A stretch of 17,221 nucleotides of DNA, taken from JAZDLO01 sp043801935 (GTDB taxonomy: Bacteria > Actinomycetota > Thermoleophilia > RBG-16-64-13). This document shows positions 14,320-17,221 of the stretch, one piece after another; the first letter of the stretch is position 1, and the number at the start of each line of letters is the position of its first letter. The notes below the pieces were generated by a model. It was not told where the DNA came from and searched no databases. It saw only the letters and a program-made list of their open reading frames with translations. The DNA lies in contig JAZDLO010000031.1 in assembly GCA_043801935.1 (NCBI GenBank), positions 1 through 17,221 of the forward strand, given 5' to 3'. A program made the position numbers and the translations under genes.

Positions 14320-15396
14320 ATGCGTAGGATTATGTTGATACTGATGGTTTGCGCCCTCGTCCTCTTGTGCTTCAGCGCGACGGCGTATGCCAAGTCCGCC
14401 AAGCCGGCGGACGTACCGTTCACGGCCACCATGAGCGGAGTCGTTACGTTCACCGACGGTGGCGGGTACGGTCTGCCTCCGAATCCGAATCCTCCCTACC
14501 TCTGGACGGTCTCGAACGTAGACGGGTCGATCGGGACGGACCCGATCCATATGTTCGGCTGGCATCCCACTCCGATGGGAAAGGACTACGGCCCTGGAGA
14601 CATGATCCTGACCTGGGCCGGTGACGACCTCTATGTCAGGTACTGGGGTTATGTGGACATCCAAGTTCCCGGCCCAGCGGGCCTGTACGAGGGTCCGGGC
14701 TCTTTCATGATCATCGGGGGCACCGGCCGCTTCGAAAACGCGTACGGGGGCGGGGAGTTCGACCTGAGAATCTGCTACCCGGGTGGGTACCCCTCGACCA
14801 TGGAGGCTGAATGGACATGGACCGGCACGGTCAAGTACTCCTCCTGCAATCAGCCGGCGAGTTGGGCGAGTATTGCCTTCAACTCAAACAGGAATCTGCT
14901 GCCATATTTCCATGGGGGTATCACAGGGAAGGTGCAGCGGTCGGCGGATGACACCCTTAGTGGTCAAGTACTACTAAAGGGACTTCGTGAGTTTGATGAG
15001 TATGGGGTGCGGTTCCACCTGATGACGAAGATCAGAACCTTCACTTCTGACTCCTGGTCTTTTGACCAGGCAGACTTCTATCATGGGGTGGGACGCTATG
15101 ACGGAGCGGACATAGCGGAATTCGTGGCGTACCTCCCGAACTCAGACTACGATTCAGATGACCCGGCATCGGGACCGCCGACTCTGGCCTTCAAGTTTCT
15201 GTGGATCGACTATGGTGAGCCTGGGAGAGCCGATCGGGAGCAGTGGTATGTGTTCATGCCCACCGAGGAGAATCCCATGCCCCACTGGGAGCCGCAAGAC
15301 ATCGATCCGGCCTATCAGTTGATCGATCCAGAGTACCAGCTTGGCGACCCGCTTCCTCTTCTCAACGGCAACATCCAGGTTCACGTCGGCTACTGA
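14320..15396 (+). CDS. Secreted protein with N-terminal allene-oxide-cyclase/dirigent-like barrel
   Basis: A 358-residue secreted protein. Residues 1-24 are a Sec signal peptide (MRRIMLILMVCALVLLCFSA, cleavage likely after AYA). The first half includes GPGSFMIIGGTGRFENAYGG and GEFDLRI, the glycine-rich element seen at the end of allene-oxide-cyclase-like or dirigent-like barrels, where GGTGRFxxAxGxG is common. The second half (from about residue 187) is rich in Asp, Tyr and Trp, and I do not recognise it. Its DNA has visibly lower GC and different codon choice than the first half, which may mark a domain of separate origin. No catalytic motif was seen. It ends in PEYQLGDPLPLLNGNIQVHV and is followed by a strong terminator. 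No ECF-type box precedes it, so it may be read through from the lipoprotein gene or have its own promoter. Confidence 0.75.
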   Translation: MRRIMLILMVCALVLLCFSATAYAKSAKPADVPFTATMSGVVTFTDGGGYGLPPNPNPPYLWTVSNVDGSIGTDPIHMFGWHPTPMGKDYGPGDMILTWAGDDLYVRYWGYVDIQVPGPAGLYEGPGSFMIIGGTGRFENAYGGGEFDLRICYPGGYPSTMEAEWTWTGTVKYSSCNQPASWASIAFNSNRNLLPYFHGGITGKVQRSADDTLSGQVLLKGLREFDEYGVRFHLMTKIRTFTSDSWSFDQADFYHGVGRYDGADIAEFVAYLPNSDYDSDDPASGPPTLAFKFLWIDYGEPGRADREQWYVFMPTEENPMPHWEPQDIDPAYQLIDPEYQLGDPLPLLNGNIQVHVGY

Positions 15397-15420
15397 TAGC
15401 GCTTCTCGCCCAGAGCGAAC

Positions 15421-15448
15421 GAACGGGGGCCCCCAGGGGCCCCCGTTC
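15421..15448 (+). terminator. Strong rho-independent-type hairpin
   Basis: A twelve-pair perfect stem, GAACGGGGGCCC / GGGCCCCCGTTC, with a CCAG loop, starts 24 bases after the stop of the barrel-protein gene. The tail TCTAT is only weakly T-rich, because the group II intron begins six bases beyond the stem. Confidence 0.85.
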
Positions 15449-15454
15449 TCTATG

Positions 15455-15863
<409 letters not shown>

Positions 15864-17221
15864 ATGACGCTCAAGGACGCAGCAAGCCGGGCTGCAATGC
15901 CCGGCCCCCAGCCGCAGGGTAGCGGACGGAATCCGCAAGAACACGGCTGTGGGGTGTCCAGCGCGACGACAACCGAAGAGCCCTCCCACCAGGAAACCGG
16001 GCCGCTCATGGAGGAGGTGGTCGAGCGGAAGAACATGCAGGCCGCTCTGCGGCGGGTCACGGCCAACAAGGGAGCCCCGGGCGTGGACGCCATGTCCGTG
16101 GAGCAGCTTAAGGCCTACCTGCGCGCCCAGTGGCCGCGCATCAAAGAAGAGCTTCTCTGCGGCCAGTATCACCCCAGCCCGGTTAGGCGAGTGTATGTGT
16201 CCAAGCCCAGCGGCGGCCTGCGTCCCCTGGGCATACCCATCGTGCTTGACCGCCTCATCCAGCAGGCACTCCTCCAGGTTCTTTCCCCCCTCTTTGACCC
16301 TCACTTCTCCGAGCGAAGCTACGGTTTTCGGCCGGGAAGAAGTGCCCACCAGGCGGTGCTTTACGCCCGAGACCAGGTGGCTGAGGGTCGGCGCTGGGTG
16401 GTGGATCTCGACCTGGAGAAGTGCTTTGACCGCATGAACCATGACCTCCTCATGGCCCGCGTGGCCCGTCGGGTCAAGGACAAGAGGATGCTCCGCCTGG
16501 TTCGACGCTACCTTAAGGCCGGGGTCATGGAGAGCGGGCTGGTGTCCCCGCGCCCGGAGGGTACCCCTCAAGGCGGACCCCTCTCCCCGCTCCTCTCCAA
16601 CATCCTTTTGGATGATCTGGATCGGGAGTTGGAGAAACGGGGTCACGTCTTCTGCCGTTACGCCGACGACTGCAACATCTATGTTCGGTCGCGGCGGGCA
16701 GGCGAGCGGGTACTCCAGAGCATCACGGAGTTCCTCGCGCGCAGGCTCAAGCTAACGGTCAACCAGGACAAGAGCACCGTCGATCGGCCCTGGAAGCGTA
16801 CGTTCCTCGGCTACAGCATGACTGCTGAGCACCGACCTCGCCTCAGAGTTGCACCGGCGAGCCTCCGGCGGCTCAAAGGCAAGCTGCGGCAGCTCTTTCG
16901 CTCCGGGCGTGGTCGAAGTCTCACCTGGATGATCGCCTCCTTGACTCCTTTACTTCGCGGTTGGGCGGCCTACTTCCGCCTCGCCGAGGTTCGAGGGGTC
17001 TTTGCGGAAGTCGATGCCTGGCTGCGCCGGCGGTTGCGCCTGGTGCTCTGGCGACAGTGGAAGCGCCCCTTCGCCCGAGCCACCAAGCTCATGCGAAGGG
17101 GCCTCCCCGAGGACCGGGCCTGGCGTTCAGCCACCAATGGCCGCGGTCCCTGGTGGAACTCCGGCGCCTCCCACATGAACGCCGCCTATCCCAAGCGCTT
17201 CTTTGATCGCCTCGGTCTTCC
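15864..17221 (+). CDS. ltrA: Group II intron reverse transcriptase/maturase (last residues cut by window edge)
   Basis: 452 residues are visible. ATG 15864 follows GAGG by six bases. After a poorly conserved leader of about 48 residues, the RT domain begins with MEEVVERKNMQAALRRVTAN (49-68) and KGAPGVDAMSVEQ. RT motifs follow in order: RPLGIPIVLDRLIQQALLQ (120-138), SYGFRPGRSAHQAV (152-165), WVVDLDLEKCFDRMNHDLL (178-196, catalytic Asp), EGTPQGGPLSPLLSNILLD (232-250) and FCRYADDCNIYV (263-274, the YADD centre). A maturase domain X follows (about 305-400, with PLLRGWAAYF). The end, ASHMNAAYPKRFFDRLGL, is close to the usual C-terminus of forms lacking an HNH endonuclease. The protein splices the intron RNA and reverse-transcribes it at new sites. 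No internal stop is present. Confidence 0.93.
   Translation, partial: MTLKDAASRAAMPGPQPQGSGRNPQEHGCGVSSATTTEEPSHQETGPLMEEVVERKNMQAALRRVTANKGAPGVDAMSVEQLKAYLRAQWPRIKEELLCGQYHPSPVRRVYVSKPSGGLRPLGIPIVLDRLIQQALLQVLSPLFDPHFSERSYGFRPGRSAHQAVLYARDQVAEGRRWVVDLDLEKCFDRMNHDLLMARVARRVKDKRMLRLVRRYLKAGVMESGLVSPRPEGTPQGGPLSPLLSNILLDDLDRELEKRGHVFCRYADDCNIYVRSRRAGERVLQSITEFLARRLKLTVNQDKSTVDRPWKRTFLGYSMTAEHRPRLRVAPASLRRLKGKLRQLFRSGRGRSLTWMIASLTPLLRGWAAYFRLAEVRGVFAEVDAWLRRRLRLVLWRQWKRPFARATKLMRRGLPEDRAWRSATNGRGPWWNSGASHMNAAYPKRFFDRLGL

Noticed and set aside
15053..15070. Perfect seven-pair hairpin, CCTGGTC-TTTT-GACCAGG
   Set aside because: It lies within the open barrel-protein gene and has no T tract after it, so a terminator role is unlikely.

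Overview
The window reads as a chromosomal accessory region of a high-GC bacterium, most likely a member of the Actinomycetota. A deep-branching, possibly anaerobic lineage would fit, but the genus cannot be read from the sequence. The reasons are GC-rich third codon positions, GTG and TTG starts behind good Shine-Dalgarno sites, long Thr/Ser-rich linkers after single membrane segments, a cell-wall-binding repeat 2 protein, Tat and lipobox export signals, and an ECF sigma factor whose genetic partner is a membrane protein. All functional names come from recognising motifs by eye. No database search was possible.

Layout. Positions 1-2421 (minus strand) hold a large FAD-dependent oxidoreductase followed by the start of a DUF305 protein that runs off the left edge. 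Positions 2583-4010 (plus) encode a zinc-ribbon / transmembrane / beta-propeller-like protein. Positions 4071-6095 (minus) are a likely three-gene operon: SAM methyltransferase, pyridoxamine-phosphate-oxidase-like flavoprotein, seven-helix membrane protein. Positions 6355-7602 (plus) encode a second zinc-ribbon / transmembrane protein, this one with three cell-wall-binding repeats. Positions 7893-9401 encode a Tat-exported lipoprotein that binds solute for a branched-chain-amino-acid-type ABC transporter, with no transporter genes beside it. An intact IS701-like insertion sequence (9521-10966) follows, flanked by a CTAG duplication.

The most interesting part is 11185-14204. An ECF sigma factor overlaps by one base a membrane protein with a short cytoplasmic N-terminus and two external SnoaL/NTF2-like domains. 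Next comes a lipoprotein with one more SnoaL/NTF2-like fold. The same promoter-like box, CGACA-N15-CGTGTCTAA, occurs three times with identical spacing: twice ahead of the sigma operon and once ahead of the lipoprotein gene. This looks like a self-regulating envelope-sensing circuit in which the sigma factor, its probable anti-sigma sensor and a related lipoprotein are produced together.

Downstream, a secreted barrel-like protein (14320-15396) ends at a strong terminator hairpin. A group II intron begins seven bases after that hairpin and runs off the right edge. Its reverse transcriptase/maturase is nearly complete, but its 3' ribozyme domains lie outside the window.
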